Positions 51,273 through 60,142 of a stretch of DNA of 64,000 nucleotides are shown in pieces. A program made the position numbers and the translations under genes. The stretch's first letter is position 1; every line of letters starts with the position of its first letter. Source of the DNA: Caballeronia temeraria (lineage in GTDB: Bacteria; Pseudomonadota; Gammaproteobacteria; Burkholderiales; Burkholderiaceae); assembly GCF_001544795.2 (NCBI RefSeq), contig NZ_FCOI02000026.1, positions 38,595 through 102,594 of the forward strand, in the 5' to 3' direction. The notes beneath the pieces are model-generated. The model saw only the letters and a program-made list of their open reading frames with translations. It ran no database searches and had not been told where the DNA came from.

Positions 51273-51406
51273 GGAACTTTTGGAAAAGTGTGTAGATATC
51301 GCCGGGTCTCGACGGCAAGACAAAGCCACAGCAATCTGCATTCCGTCGATGCTGTCGTCGGGGGGATATGAGCCGGTGAAAGGAAAAGCGGGTGAGGTAC
51401 TTTCGT

Positions 51407-51775
51407 CTAAAGCAAAGCAAAAAGTTCGGCGCCGCGATCTTCGAAGTGCGTTGTGCTGCGAACGAAGTGATACTGCCGGCCCGCGATTTCCACTTGGTTC
51501 CGCCCGATTCGGGTCAGGCGGCGAATGGAATTCGCTATGGAAGCCGAAATCGTTCCATAGAAGGTCAGGCCTTCCTGTCCTCCCGACGCTTTTCCCACAT
51601 ACATGCCGCACAGATCATTGCATTGCTGCATCATGACGAGACTCCCGCCGTCGCGAAGCGGCAGGTCGAGATATTCGGCCAATAAGAGAAGCGCTTTTGG
51701 CTCCGGATGTTCGCTGGCGGGCGGGGAGTGTGTAGTCACGGTGACCTCGGCTGGCACAGGGTATCGGCGGCTCAT
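51407..51775 (-). CDS. Hypothetical protein
   Basis: 122 aa from ATG 51775, ending RQYHFVRSTTHFEDRGAELFALL. The middle (LLLLAEYLDLPLRDGGSLVMMQQCNDLCGMYV as a span) contains a CNDLC pair. A beta-rich end follows. No family recognised and the start is uncertain (the frame is open to 51907). Codon use looks like neighbouring genes. Confidence 0.5.
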   Translation of the reverse strand: MSRRYPVPAEVTVTTHSPPASEHPEPKALLLLAEYLDLPLRDGGSLVMMQQCNDLCGMYVGKASGGQEGLTFYGTISASIANSIRRLTRIGRNQVEIAGRQYHFVRSTTHFEDRGAELFALL

Positions 51776-51986
51776 AACCCCGGGAGGGCAGCAATCGCCG
51801 GTCCGAACGTCCGAAAGACGTGTGCAAAGTCGAACAATTCGTGAACAATCGGGAGTTTGCACGTTCCTTGCGTGCGGGGAAGTGCGGCCCTTATTCATGA
51901 TGCGCACGAAAACGACCGCTTCGTGGCGTGCGGTGCGCTGTCACCGCATGCACGATTTGACGCTAACCAGAGAGACGAGGTAACAA

Positions 51987-52190
51987 ATGGCAACGGGCAC
52001 CGTGAAGTGGTTCAACGATGCGAAGGGTTTTGGCTTTATCAGCCCGGATGACGGCGGCGAAGATCTCTTCGCACATTTTTCGGAAATCAAGGCCGAGGGA
52101 TTCAAGTCGCTACAGGAAAATCAGAAAGTGACTTTCGACGTGAAGATGGGACCCAAGGGCAAACAGGCATCGAATATCAAACCTGCCTAG
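51987..52190 (+). CDS. CspA-family cold-shock protein (second copy)
   Basis: 67 aa. GTVKWFNDAKGFGFISPDDGG, RNP2 LFAHFSEIKAEGFKSLQ. Closely similar to the copy at 38508 but with an acidic change after RNP1. A ~210-base upstream region without a gene suggests a long leader. No clear promoter found. Confidence 0.95.
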   Translation: MATGTVKWFNDAKGFGFISPDDGGEDLFAHFSEIKAEGFKSLQENQKVTFDVKMGPKGKQASNIKPA

Positions 52191-52333
52191 CAACCTCGTC
52201 GTCGGCACGGCGGTGATCCGGGGCGTCGTCTCCGGGGTGACCGCCATTGTCTGCGCTAAAGGGAAGCCGTCGCCAGCACGGCATGTCCATCAAATGTGTA
52301 TTCTCTCGGAGTCGTTCCCCGAGAGGAGCACTC

Positions 52334-53806
52334 GTGAAATACCCCCTGATTCTGGGCTTCGGTATTGTCGCCGTGGACGTCGTCGTGTGGCGTGCAAAAC
52401 TGCCCGGGAACGACCTCGCCCGGCTTTTCATACGGCTCGCGCTGTTTTTCGCGTTGAGCGGGGTGCTGTTTTCGTCTGGATTGAGCCCGTTCACGCAGGC
52501 GCCGTACGCCGACGTCATCGAGCTGCACTGGTCGGGGCAGATCCTCGAAATCATCTGGTGGTTGATGGGTGCGCGTCTGCTCACCCTGTCGCTCGACACG
52601 CTGCTGCTTCCCCGCGCCTGGAGAAAGCAGCGGCTTTTCTCCGACGTGTTCGGCGCCGTGGTCTTTCTCGCGGCGGCGGTCGCGGCGCTCGGCTTCGTGC
52701 TCGAACTCCCGGTGCGCGGACTCGTCGCGACGTCGGGCGCGCTTGCCATCGTATTGGGCCTCGCCATCCAGAGCACGTTGAGCGACGTCTTCGCGGGCAT
52801 CGTCATCAACACGACGGAGCCTTATGCGATAGGCGACTGGGTGACGATCGACGACGTCGAAGGCAAGGTCGTCGAGATGAACTGGCGCGCGACGCATTTG
52901 CTGACGGGCCAGGGAAACACGCTCATCGTGCCGAACGCGGTCGCGGCGAAAGCGAAAATCACCAACAACAGCCGGCCCGGCGATGTCCACGGCGTGGCGC
53001 TCGTCCTCGAGATCGGCCCCGAAGTGCGGCCGAGGAGCGTGCTGGACGCCCTGGAGCGCGCGCTCACCGGCAGCAACGTCATCCTTTCGACGCCCGCGCC
53101 GTACGCGCGGATGAAGCGCACGACCGCCAACTCCGTCCAGTACGAAGTGGTCGCGTTCGTCGACGACATGAACAAGAAACTCGCCGTCTCCAACGAACTC
53201 TTCGACCTGTGTTATCGCCATCTCACGGCGGCCGGCGTTGCGCTGCGTGCGCTGGGCGTGGCGGCGCCGGCGCTCACATCCCACGACGAAAAAGAAGCCC
53301 TGTTGAGGCGCGTGAGCCTGTTCGACAGCCTCTCCAGCGAGGAAGTCAGCCGGCTCGCGAAGCATCTGACCCGGCACGAATATCAGGCGAATCATCAGAT
53401 CCTCGCGCCCGACACGGTGCCTGACAGCTTGTCCATCGTGCATTCGGGCGTGCTGTCGGTGTCGGTCGTCGAAGCGGCGGGCCCTCGCGAGATTTCCCGT
53501 GTCGGACCGGGCGAAGCGTTCGGGGAAGCGGGACTGCTCGCCGGAATCGCGATGCAGGTGTCCATCTCGACGCTCACGCCGTCGGTGCTGTTTCAACTGG
53601 CGAAGGACGACATGACATCGTTCCTCAAGGACCATCCGGAAGTCGCGAAGCAGATGTGTCAGCTTCTGGCGTATCGGCAGGACAAGCTCGGCAAGCTGGC
53701 GATGCCGATGCCCGCGGAACGCGAGCACGACCACTCGCTGTTCCAATGGCTGATCGGCAAGGTCTGGAACCGGCATGCGTTGAGCGACGACGCCGGAAGC
53801 AACTGA
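52334..53806 (+). CDS. MscS-family channel with C-terminal cyclic-nucleotide-binding domain
   Basis: 490 aa. Four N-terminal helices; the pore helix region (RGLVATSGALAIVLGLAIQSTLSDVFAGIVI) and beta domain (VTIDDVEGKVVEMNWRATHL, NTLIVPNA) are MscS-like. A cNMP-binding fold occupies residues ~325-450 (VSLFDSLSSEEVSRLAKH, FGEAGLLAG). Known members (SynCNMP-type) may be gated by cyclic nucleotide rather than tension. The cyclase at 15.5 kb is a possible distant partner. GTG 52334 follows GAGAGGAG. Confidence 0.85.
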   Translation: MKYPLILGFGIVAVDVVVWRAKLPGNDLARLFIRLALFFALSGVLFSSGLSPFTQAPYADVIELHWSGQILEIIWWLMGARLLTLSLDTLLLPRAWRKQRLFSDVFGAVVFLAAAVAALGFVLELPVRGLVATSGALAIVLGLAIQSTLSDVFAGIVINTTEPYAIGDWVTIDDVEGKVVEMNWRATHLLTGQGNTLIVPNAVAAKAKITNNSRPGDVHGVALVLEIGPEVRPRSVLDALERALTGSNVILSTPAPYARMKRTTANSVQYEVVAFVDDMNKKLAVSNELFDLCYRHLTAAGVALRALGVAAPALTSHDEKEALLRRVSLFDSLSSEEVSRLAKHLTRHEYQANHQILAPDTVPDSLSIVHSGVLSVSVVEAAGPREISRVGPGEAFGEAGLLAGIAMQVSISTLTPSVLFQLAKDDMTSFLKDHPEVAKQMCQLLAYRQDKLGKLAMPMPAEREHDHSLFQWLIGKVWNRHALSDDAGSN

Positions 53807-53822
53807 GGCGCGCCTGCGCTCA
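53804..53822. terminator. Small hairpin across the convergent stop codons
   Basis: TGAG-(G)-CGC, loop GCCT, GCG-CTCA spanning 53804-53822; one bulged base. It covers the stops of the MscS gene and of the taurine permease on the other strand, 13 bases apart. Weak bidirectional terminator candidate. Confidence 0.35.
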
Positions 53823-54695
53823 GCGCCCTTTCCACGGCACGAGCCGCTTCTCCAGCGCGCGCATGCCGAAGTCGAAGATCCACGCGATCGCGCCGATCAG
53901 CACGATGCCCATCACGACCACATCGGTGCGCAGGAAGCTCGACGCGTTGAGCACCATTTGCCCGAGCCCGGCGGTGGCGGCCACCATTTCGGCGGCGACG
54001 AGCGTGGTCCAGCCGAAGCCCACGGCGATGCGCAAGCCGGTCAGAATCTCGGGCAGCGCGGCCGGCAGCACGACGTGCCGCACCATCTGCGCGAAGCTCG
54101 CGCCGAGCGACCACGCGGCGTTCACCTGTTCTGCGGTCGCGCTCTTGACGCCCGCGCGCGCGGCCATCGCGATCGGGGCGAAGCAGGCGAGCCAGATGAC
54201 GACGATCTTCGCGGTTTCATCGATACCGAAATAGATGACGACGAGCGGCAGATACGCGAGCGGCGGCAGCGGCCGATAGAACTCCAGCGGCGGATCGAGC
54301 ACGCCGCGCGCGATGCGGCTCACGCCCATCAAAATGCCGACCGGCACGGCCGTGACAACCGCCAGCGCGAACGCGCCGAACACGCGGATCGCGCTCCACA
54401 GGAGATGCTCGGAGAGCGGCAGGCCGCCCTGCAGCCGTCCGCGCAGCGCGTCGATGAACGCCTGCCAAACCGCCCCGGGCGATGGCAGAAAGAGCGGCGG
54501 CAGCCAGTGAAAATGCGTGGCCGCCCACCACAGCGCCGCGAGCGTCGCGACGCACAGCGTGCTGGGCAGCGCGGTCGGCCCCGCGCCCGGCATGCCGCGA
54601 TAGCGTGCGCGACGTTTCGCGCGGTCGACACGTCGAGTGGTCCGCGGCGCGGTCGCGGCGCGCGGCAGCGGCACGTCCTGAGCGGGCCGGTTCAC
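53820..54695 (-). CDS. tauC: Taurine-type ABC permease, second set
   Basis: 291 aa from GTG 54695, which overlaps the ATPase stop (GTGA). Basic, Arg/Pro-rich ~35-residue N-terminus, then a six-helix permease core. FYRPLPPLAYLPLVVIYFGIDE and LGASFAQMVRHVVLPAALPEI (coupling loop) parallel the first set closely. Ends against the MscS gene. Confidence 0.88.
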   Translation of the reverse strand: MNRPAQDVPLPRAATAPRTTRRVDRAKRRARYRGMPGAGPTALPSTLCVATLAALWWAATHFHWLPPLFLPSPGAVWQAFIDALRGRLQGGLPLSEHLLWSAIRVFGAFALAVVTAVPVGILMGVSRIARGVLDPPLEFYRPLPPLAYLPLVVIYFGIDETAKIVVIWLACFAPIAMAARAGVKSATAEQVNAAWSLGASFAQMVRHVVLPAALPEILTGLRIAVGFGWTTLVAAEMVAATAGLGQMVLNASSFLRTDVVVMGIVLIGAIAWIFDFGMRALEKRLVPWKGR

Positions 54696-55471
54696 GCCGC
54701 CTCCGTTTCGGTGCGATGCAGGCGGCGCGTCAGCCGCTCGCGCCATTCGATGAACGCAGGCGACGATTTGACGGCGCGCGCATCGCGGTTGCGGATGTAC
54801 TCGCGCGAAAAGTGCAGTTCGTGCACGTCCTCGATGCGGCCCTGCCCCGGCGTCATCAGCACGAGCCGCGTCGCCAGAAAGAGCGCTTCCTCCACGCTGT
54901 GCGTGATGAAGAACACCGTCTTGCGCGTGCGCGCCCATACATCGAGGACGAGTTCCTGCACGGATTCGCGGGTGAGGGCGTCGAGCGCGCCCATCGGTTC
55001 GTCCATCAGCAGCACTTCGGGATCGCTCGCGAGCGCGCGCGCAATGCCGACGCGCTGCTGCATGCCGCCCGACAGCGCGTAGACCTTCGCATGCTCGTGC
55101 TGCGCGAGGCCGACGAGCGCGAGCGTGCGGCGCGCGATCTCGTGACGCTCGTCGCGCTTCATGCCGCGAAAGCGCAAGCCGAGCGCGACGTTGTCGATGA
55201 CATTCAGCCACGGCATCAGCGCATGTTTCTGGAACACGACGCCGCGTTCCGCGCCGGGTCCGTCGATCGGCTCGCCGTTCAGCGATGCCTCGCCTTCGGT
55301 CGGCTCCAGAAATCCCGCGAGGCAATTCAGCAACGTGGTCTTGCCGCATCCGGACGCACCCAGCGCCACGACGAATTCGCCGCTGCCGATCTGCAAGTCG
55401 ACGCCTTTCAACGCCGGCGCGCCCGCGCCTTCATAGGTGACGCCGAGATTGCGGATGGAAAGCGATGTCAT
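54692..55471 (-). CDS. tauB: Taurine-type ABC ATPase, second set
   Basis: 259 aa. Walker A GASGCGKTTLL, Q-loop FQKHALMPWL, LSGGMQQRVG, Walker B EVLLMDEP, ITHSVEEA. ATG overlaps the binding-protein stop (ATGA) and its own stop overlaps the permease start, so all three are coupled. Very similar to the ATPase at 46797. Confidence 0.9.
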   Translation of the reverse strand: MTSLSIRNLGVTYEGAGAPALKGVDLQIGSGEFVVALGASGCGKTTLLNCLAGFLEPTEGEASLNGEPIDGPGAERGVVFQKHALMPWLNVIDNVALGLRFRGMKRDERHEIARRTLALVGLAQHEHAKVYALSGGMQQRVGIARALASDPEVLLMDEPMGALDALTRESVQELVLDVWARTRKTVFFITHSVEEALFLATRLVLMTPGQGRIEDVHELHFSREYIRNRDARAVKSSPAFIEWRERLTRRLHRTETEAA

Positions 55472-56496
55472 TTCGCCGCCTGCTGCGCGAAGCGCGGATC
55501 GACGCCCGTGGAGTAATCCGCGAGCACGTTCTGGATCGTGCCCTGCTGCTTGAGGAACTGCGCGGTGGCGGCGAGCGACTTCGCCGCGCCGGACTGCTGT
55601 CCGCCGCCGAGCCAGACCGGGGACGCCTGTTCGCCCGCGCTCGGGAAGGCGTAGAGCGCGAGACTCGCGGGCACATCGGCGGCGTTCGCGCCGGATTCCT
55701 GCGCGACGGCCCGCACCTCTTTCGATGCGGCGGTCCAGTCGGCCTTGTGGTCGCGGTATTGCGCGTCGGTGTCGGCGAGCACCTTGACGAGGCCGTTCAG
55801 GAACGCCGGATTGTCCTGCGCGAACTTGCGCGACGCGACGAAGCCGTCGAAGGTCGCCTTGCCCGATTCCTTCGCCACTTCGCCCGACGTGATGAGCACA
55901 CGCCCGCTCTGCTTGGCCTTGGCGAGCACCGGGTCCCAGATGTAAGTCGCATCGATGTTGCCGCGCTCCCACGCCGCCGCCACTTCCGGCGGACGCAGAT
56001 TGACGATCTTCACCGTCGACGGATCGACGCCCGCCTGCTGCAAGGCGACGAGCGCATGGAAATGCGACGTCGACACATACGGCACGCCGAGCGTCTTGCC
56101 CTTCAGATCGGCGAGCTTGCTCACGCCCGAACCGTTGCGCGCGACGAGCGCTTCGGCGTCGTTGATATTGTCGAGAATCCAGAAGAGCGAGAGATCGACG
56201 CCTTGCGACAAGCCCGCCGCGATCGGGCTGGAACCCGCTTCGCCCACTTGTATGGAGCCCGAAGCGAGCGCACGGACGACATCCGCGCCGCTGCCCAGCT
56301 TGCGGTAGGTGACCTTGTAGCCGGTGGCCTTCTCGACGGCGCCGCTCGCCTGTGCATAGCGCCAGGGCACGACCATGTCCTGATAGCCGATGACGACTTC
56401 GCGCGTGTCGGCGTGTGCGTGAACGGGCGCAATAGCAGCCAGGACGAAGGAAGCGATGCCGGCGATCAGCGCGCGGCGATGGTTCGTGTGTTTCAT
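55468..56496 (-). CDS. tauA: Taurine-type substrate-binding protein, second set
   Basis: 342 aa. Signal peptide MKHTNHRRALIAGIASFVLAAIAPVHAHA. EVVIGYQDMVVPWRYAQASGAVEKATGYKVTYRKLGSGADVVRALASGSIQVGEAGSSPIAAG (span) aligns with the first TauA throughout, with many ligand-region changes, so a different sulfonate is possible. First gene of the operon; divergent from the YeiH-family exporter. Confidence 0.88.
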   Translation of the reverse strand: MKHTNHRRALIAGIASFVLAAIAPVHAHADTREVVIGYQDMVVPWRYAQASGAVEKATGYKVTYRKLGSGADVVRALASGSIQVGEAGSSPIAAGLSQGVDLSLFWILDNINDAEALVARNGSGVSKLADLKGKTLGVPYVSTSHFHALVALQQAGVDPSTVKIVNLRPPEVAAAWERGNIDATYIWDPVLAKAKQSGRVLITSGEVAKESGKATFDGFVASRKFAQDNPAFLNGLVKVLADTDAQYRDHKADWTAASKEVRAVAQESGANAADVPASLALYAFPSAGEQASPVWLGGGQQSGAAKSLAATAQFLKQQGTIQNVLADYSTGVDPRFAQQAAK

Positions 56497-56591
56497 GGAA
56501 CGGGCGAAGTGGTGTGATGAAGCCTTCGACTATAGGCACTTCGCATGCCGCGGCTACGAATCAATTGTGCGTAGCAAATGAGGCGGAAAGT

Positions 56592-56612
56592 GGTTCGCAT
56601 ATGCGGCGAACC
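56592..56612. promoter_or_regulatory. Perfect 7-7-7 dyad between tauA(2) and yeiH
   Basis: GGTTCGC (56592-56598), seven bases centred on ATATGCG, GCGAACC (56606-56612). It is in the middle of the 229-bp divergent region, 96 bases from the tauA start and 114 from the yeiH start. Candidate shared operator. Confidence 0.5.
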
Positions 56613-56725
56613 TTTGGCGCGCGCACATGATCGGCGGCTATATCTAAAGACAAAAAAGTCATTTCCGCCGGGCCACGGGCGATTTCATACTGAAGCGTTA
56701 TCCGTGGCGCACAAGGAGAACAGCG

Positions 56726-58126
56726 ATGAGCAACCGATCGATTGCCGGCGACGCCATCACGTCGAGCGAGACGCGCAGGCCATTCGGCACGGAAGACTGG
56801 TGGGCGGTCGGCATCGGCCTGCTTGCCATCGTCGTCGCGTATGCGCTGTTTGCGTCGGGCGGCAGCATCAAATGGCTGGCCGTCGCGCCCGCGAAATGGT
56901 CGAGCCTCGGGCAACTCGCGGGCGACTTCGGCAAGCATGCAAGCGGCTATGTCGCGCTGTTCATCGCGTTCGCGGCGGTGTTTTCGGTGGCGATCGTTGC
57001 GCTCGGACTGCCCGTCGGACAGTTCCTCGCGGGTTTTCTCGTCGTCTTCATCGTCTCGACGATCATCTTCACGGCCGGTGCATGGTCGAAGGCGAGCGCC
57101 TACAACTTGGAGCCGCCGCTGATCGCGTTGGCGCTCGGGCTGATCGTCTCCAATCTGTTCAGCTTGCCCGCGTGGCTCGCGCCTGCCTTGCGCGTGGAGT
57201 TTTACATCAAGGTCGGCATCGTGCTGCTCGGCGCGACGCTGCCGTTCACGCTGATCGTCTGGGCGGGACCGGTCGCGATCGGGCAGGCGACCATCGTGTC
57301 GCTCGTGACCTTCTTCGTGATCTACGGCGTGGCGCGTGCGCTCGATATCGACAAGCGTTTTGCGGCGGTGCTGGGCGTCGGCGGCGCGGTGTGCGGCGTA
57401 TCGGCGGCGATCGCGATTGCGGGAGCCGTGCGTGCGCGGCGCGAGCAGGCGTCGGTGGCGATCACGCTGGTCGTCGTCTGGGCGATCGTGATGGTGTTCG
57501 CGTTGCCCGCCGTGTCACGCGCGCTCGGTTTGCCGACGGGCGTCGCGGGCGCATGGATCGGCACATCCGAATTCGCCGATGCAGCGGGCATCGCCGCCGC
57601 GCAGGCTTACGGCGATTTCGCGCGGCATGCGCCTGGCGTCGTGGCCGGCGCGCCCGATGCATCGTTGCAGGCTTTCGTGCTGATGAAGGTCGTCGGACGC
57701 GATATCTGGATCGGCATCTGGGCGTTCGTGCTGGCGATCGTCGCAACGACGCGCTGGGAACGCGATACCGCCGACGGCGTGCAGTCGAAGCCAAGCGCGC
57801 GCGAAATCTGGACGCGCTTTCCGAAGTTCGTGATCGGGTTCGTCGTTGCGTCGGCGATCGTCACGTGGATCGCGTCGCACTATACGCTCGCGGACTATCG
57901 CAGCGTCGTGACGCCCGCGTTCGTCGCGCCGATCGTCGCGCTGCGCACGTGGGCCTTCACGTTCTGCTTCCTGAGCATCGGCCTCACGACGCGCTTCTCC
58001 ACGCTCGCCGGCACCGGCGCGAAGCCGCTCGCGGCATTCACGGCGGGCGTCGTGGTCAATGTCGTGATCGGCTATCTGCTGTCGGTGCATCTGTTCGCGC
58101 CGTATTGGTCGGCGCTCGGGCAATGA
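56726..58126 (+). CDS. YeiH-family putative sulfate exporter
   Basis: 466 aa, about eleven helices. Family blocks: EPPLIALALGLIVSNLF, YIKVGIVLLGATLPF, AVLGVGGAVCGVSAAIAIAGAVRA (G-V-C-G-x-SA) and GAWIGTSEFADAAGIAAAQAYG. N-terminal ~130 residues with extra helices are longer than in E. coli YeiH. Next to a taurine importer it would fit export of sulfite/sulfate from sulfonate use, though family function is poorly proven. AAGGAG precedes the ATG. Confidence 0.8.
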   Translation: MSNRSIAGDAITSSETRRPFGTEDWWAVGIGLLAIVVAYALFASGGSIKWLAVAPAKWSSLGQLAGDFGKHASGYVALFIAFAAVFSVAIVALGLPVGQFLAGFLVVFIVSTIIFTAGAWSKASAYNLEPPLIALALGLIVSNLFSLPAWLAPALRVEFYIKVGIVLLGATLPFTLIVWAGPVAIGQATIVSLVTFFVIYGVARALDIDKRFAAVLGVGGAVCGVSAAIAIAGAVRARREQASVAITLVVVWAIVMVFALPAVSRALGLPTGVAGAWIGTSEFADAAGIAAAQAYGDFARHAPGVVAGAPDASLQAFVLMKVVGRDIWIGIWAFVLAIVATTRWERDTADGVQSKPSAREIWTRFPKFVIGFVVASAIVTWIASHYTLADYRSVVTPAFVAPIVALRTWAFTFCFLSIGLTTRFSTLAGTGAKPLAAFTAGVVVNVVIGYLLSVHLFAPYWSALGQ

Positions 58127-58332
58127 GCGCGCCGTCATCGGCAGACGCGCCCGAATGCCGCCGATGCCGTCATTGGGCCGACGACCGCGCGTTGCTGGAA
58201 AAGCGCATCGCCGGGCTGGCTTCGCTCGGCTCCGCGTACGGCGCGAGCGTGGGCGCGAGCCGCCTGTGCCTGCGTCACGACCGGCTGACGATGCCGCGCG
58301 ATGGCTGCATCGCGTTCGTCGAGCGCGGTTAA
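58123..58332 (+). CDS. Small Cys-rich protein coupled to the exporter
   Basis: 69 aa, ATG overlapping the exporter stop (ATGA). CRRCRHW near residue 12 and LCLRHDRLTMPRDGC towards the end give four Cys plus His, a probable zinc ribbon. No helix for membrane insertion. I do not recognise the family. Coupling suggests a role with the exporter or its regulation. Confidence 0.65.
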   Translation: MSAPSSADAPECRRCRHWADDRALLEKRIAGLASLGSAYGASVGASRLCLRHDRLTMPRDGCIAFVERG

Positions 58333-58396
58333 CTTGCGATTCCATCGCATCTGCAGGCAACATGGGGCCTCGTTGACAGCGCAACCGGAGACGTTG

Positions 58397-59038
58397 ATGA
58401 CCAAAGTAAAGGTGGCCGGGTTCAGTGTGTCGCTCGATGGCTTCGCCGCGGGAACCGATCAGAGTCTGGATCAGCCGCTCGGCGTGCGCGGCGGGGAACT
58501 CTTCCAGTGGTTTTTCCCGACGCAGACCTTCCGTCAGATGGTGGGACAAGAGAGCGGCGAAACCGGCGTCGATGACCAATTTGCCCAACGCGCGATGGCA
58601 GGTTTCGGCGCTTTCATCCTCGGCCGCAACATGTTCGGCCCGATTCGCGGCGAATGGCCGGACGATCAATGGAAAGGATGGTGGGGCGACGATCCGCCTT
58701 ATCACGCGCCGACGTTCGTCCTGACGCATTATCCGCGAGCGCCGATCGAGATGCTGGGTGGAACGACCTTTCACTTCGTCTCCGACGGCATCGAGGTTGC
58801 GTTGCAGAAGGCGCGCGAAGCGGTGGGCGACAAGGACATCAAGATCGGCGGCGGTGTCGAGACGGTGAGGCAATACATTCAGGCCGGCTATGTCGATGAA
58901 ATTCACCTCGCGGTGGCGCCCGTCGTGCTTGGCCAGGGCGAATCGCTATTCAACGGTCTGAATCTCCACGCGCTGGGATATCGAACGGTCGAGCATGTTC
59001 CGACGGAGCGCGCCACGCACATCGTCCTTGCAAAGTAG
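58397..59038 (+). CDS. RibD C-terminal/dihydrofolate-reductase-like protein
   Basis: 213 aa. VKVAGFSVSLDGFAAG opening, GAFILGRNMFGP, FVLTHYPR, KIGGGVETVRQYIQAGYVDEIHLAVAPVVLGQGESLF (span) are the DfrA/RibD_C (YyaP-like) signatures. NADPH-binding fold; substrate unknown, classical folate reduction unlikely. CCGGAG precedes ATG 58397. Confidence 0.85.
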   Translation: MTKVKVAGFSVSLDGFAAGTDQSLDQPLGVRGGELFQWFFPTQTFRQMVGQESGETGVDDQFAQRAMAGFGAFILGRNMFGPIRGEWPDDQWKGWWGDDPPYHAPTFVLTHYPRAPIEMLGGTTFHFVSDGIEVALQKAREAVGDKDIKIGGGVETVRQYIQAGYVDEIHLAVAPVVLGQGESLFNGLNLHALGYRTVEHVPTERATHIVLAK

Positions 59039-59049
59039 AGCGGATGACC

Positions 59050-59065
59050 GGGCGCGTGCGCGCCC
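59050..59065 (+). terminator. Short hairpin after the reductase gene
   Basis: GGGCGC (59050-59055), loop GTGC, GCGCCC (59060-59065), 11 bases after the stop. No U-run; modest terminator candidate. Confidence 0.4.
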
Positions 59066-59071
59066 ATCCCG

Positions 59072-59313
59072 TCACACGGATTTCACTTCTCTGCCGTCCA
59101 TTCTCGGCGCGCTGCCGGTCATCCATCTGGCGGCGGGCGAAACGAGAAACGCCATGAACTCCGCGATTTCTTCCGGCGCGCCGTCATGTCGAACAGATCG
59201 ATCTGCGGCACCGCGCCCGCGATGTTCAGCAAGGCATCGATGCGCCCGAACGCCGCGAGCGTCTCATCGACGACTCTTTGCGCGGCATCCGGCCGGGCGA
59301 GATCTCTCGGCAT
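59072..59313 (-). pseudogene. SDR pseudogene (deleted middle, frameshift)
   Basis: One frame encodes MPRDLARPDAAQRVVDETLAAFGRIDALLNIAGAVPQIDLF, the mid-N part of an SDR with its NIAG motif. The adjoining frame then encodes EEIAEFMAFLVSPAARWMTGSAPRMDG and ends at the TGA at 59074-59072, an SDR C-terminus. The cofactor Gly motif and the YxxxK active site are missing. Clearly non-functional remains. Confidence 0.7.
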
Positions 59314-59357
59314 AGACGACGCTGTCGAGACCGCCGTCTCCGCAGATGAGAGGTTGA

Positions 59358-59435
59358 GTTACGTAACCATTAAAAATGTCATAAGAAGGTTACGCATCGT
59401 GGATGTAACTTGTCAATCGCTGGTTCAACGGTTAC
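59358..59435. promoter_or_regulatory. Cluster of GTTAC half-sites upstream of the CGNR gene
   Basis: GTTAC or its complement occurs five times in 78 bases: 59358-59362 and 59363-59367 (together the palindrome GTTACGTAAC), 59389-59393, 59405-59409 (inverted) and 59431-59435. The region is AT-rich for this genome and directly precedes the regulator gene, so autoregulation is plausible. Confidence 0.5.
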
Positions 59436-59470
59436 GATAAAGTCATCGTAGAAGCACGCGTGAGCAGAAA

Positions 59471-60100
59471 ATGGACTACCGCCCGATACCGGCCATCTTC
59501 GTGGCCGACGCACCCGGTCTCGACTTCCTGAACTCGATCGCGACGCCGGTCGATGAACCCGTCGACTGGATCGCCGATGGCGAGGGGCTGCTGTCATGGC
59601 TCGAACAGGCGTGCCTCGTGCCCGTCGATGTGCTTGCGCAGATGCGTTCGCAAACTTCGCCGGCCGAGTTGGACGAGATCGCTCAGAAGGCGCGCGGCTT
59701 GCGCGAGTGGTTCAGGCCTTTCGTGCAGAAGAGAAAAGGGCGTCCGCTGAAGGCGAAGGATTTGCGCGAACTCGAACCGCTCAACAGCGTGTTGCAGCGC
59801 GACGAGCGATACGGCGTGATCGTCGCCGATGCGAATTCGGCGAGCGGCCTCGCGTTCGACACGCGGCGCCGCTACTTGACGGTTGATTCATTGCTGATGC
59901 CCATCGTGGAATCGCTGGCGAAGCTCGTCTGCGAAGAAGACTTCACTTACGTGAAGGCATGCGAAGGGCCGAAGTGCACGCTGCTGTTCGCGGACCACAC
60001 GCGCGGACACGCGCGCCGCTGGTGCAGCATGGCGATCTGCGGCAATCGCGCGAAAGTGGCGGCACATCGCGCGCGGCTCAAGGAAGGGAAGGGTGGCTGA
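59471..60100 (+). CDS. ABATE/CGNR zinc-finger transcriptional regulator
   Basis: 209 aa. N-terminal ABATE domain (LDFLNSIATPVDEPVDWIADGEGLLSWLEQ as a span) and C-terminal CGNR zinc finger: CEGPKCTLLFAD, then RRWCSMAICGNRAKVAAHR, with four Cys and the CGNR hallmark. DNA-binding regulator, presumably of itself and the downstream dehalogenase (43-base gap). Confidence 0.88.
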   Translation: MDYRPIPAIFVADAPGLDFLNSIATPVDEPVDWIADGEGLLSWLEQACLVPVDVLAQMRSQTSPAELDEIAQKARGLREWFRPFVQKRKGRPLKAKDLRELEPLNSVLQRDERYGVIVADANSASGLAFDTRRRYLTVDSLLMPIVESLAKLVCEEDFTYVKACEGPKCTLLFADHTRGHARRWCSMAICGNRAKVAAHRARLKEGKGG

Positions 60101-60142
60101 GGCTGGACGGTCAGCGTTTCGTGTTCACGAGAAGGAGACAGC

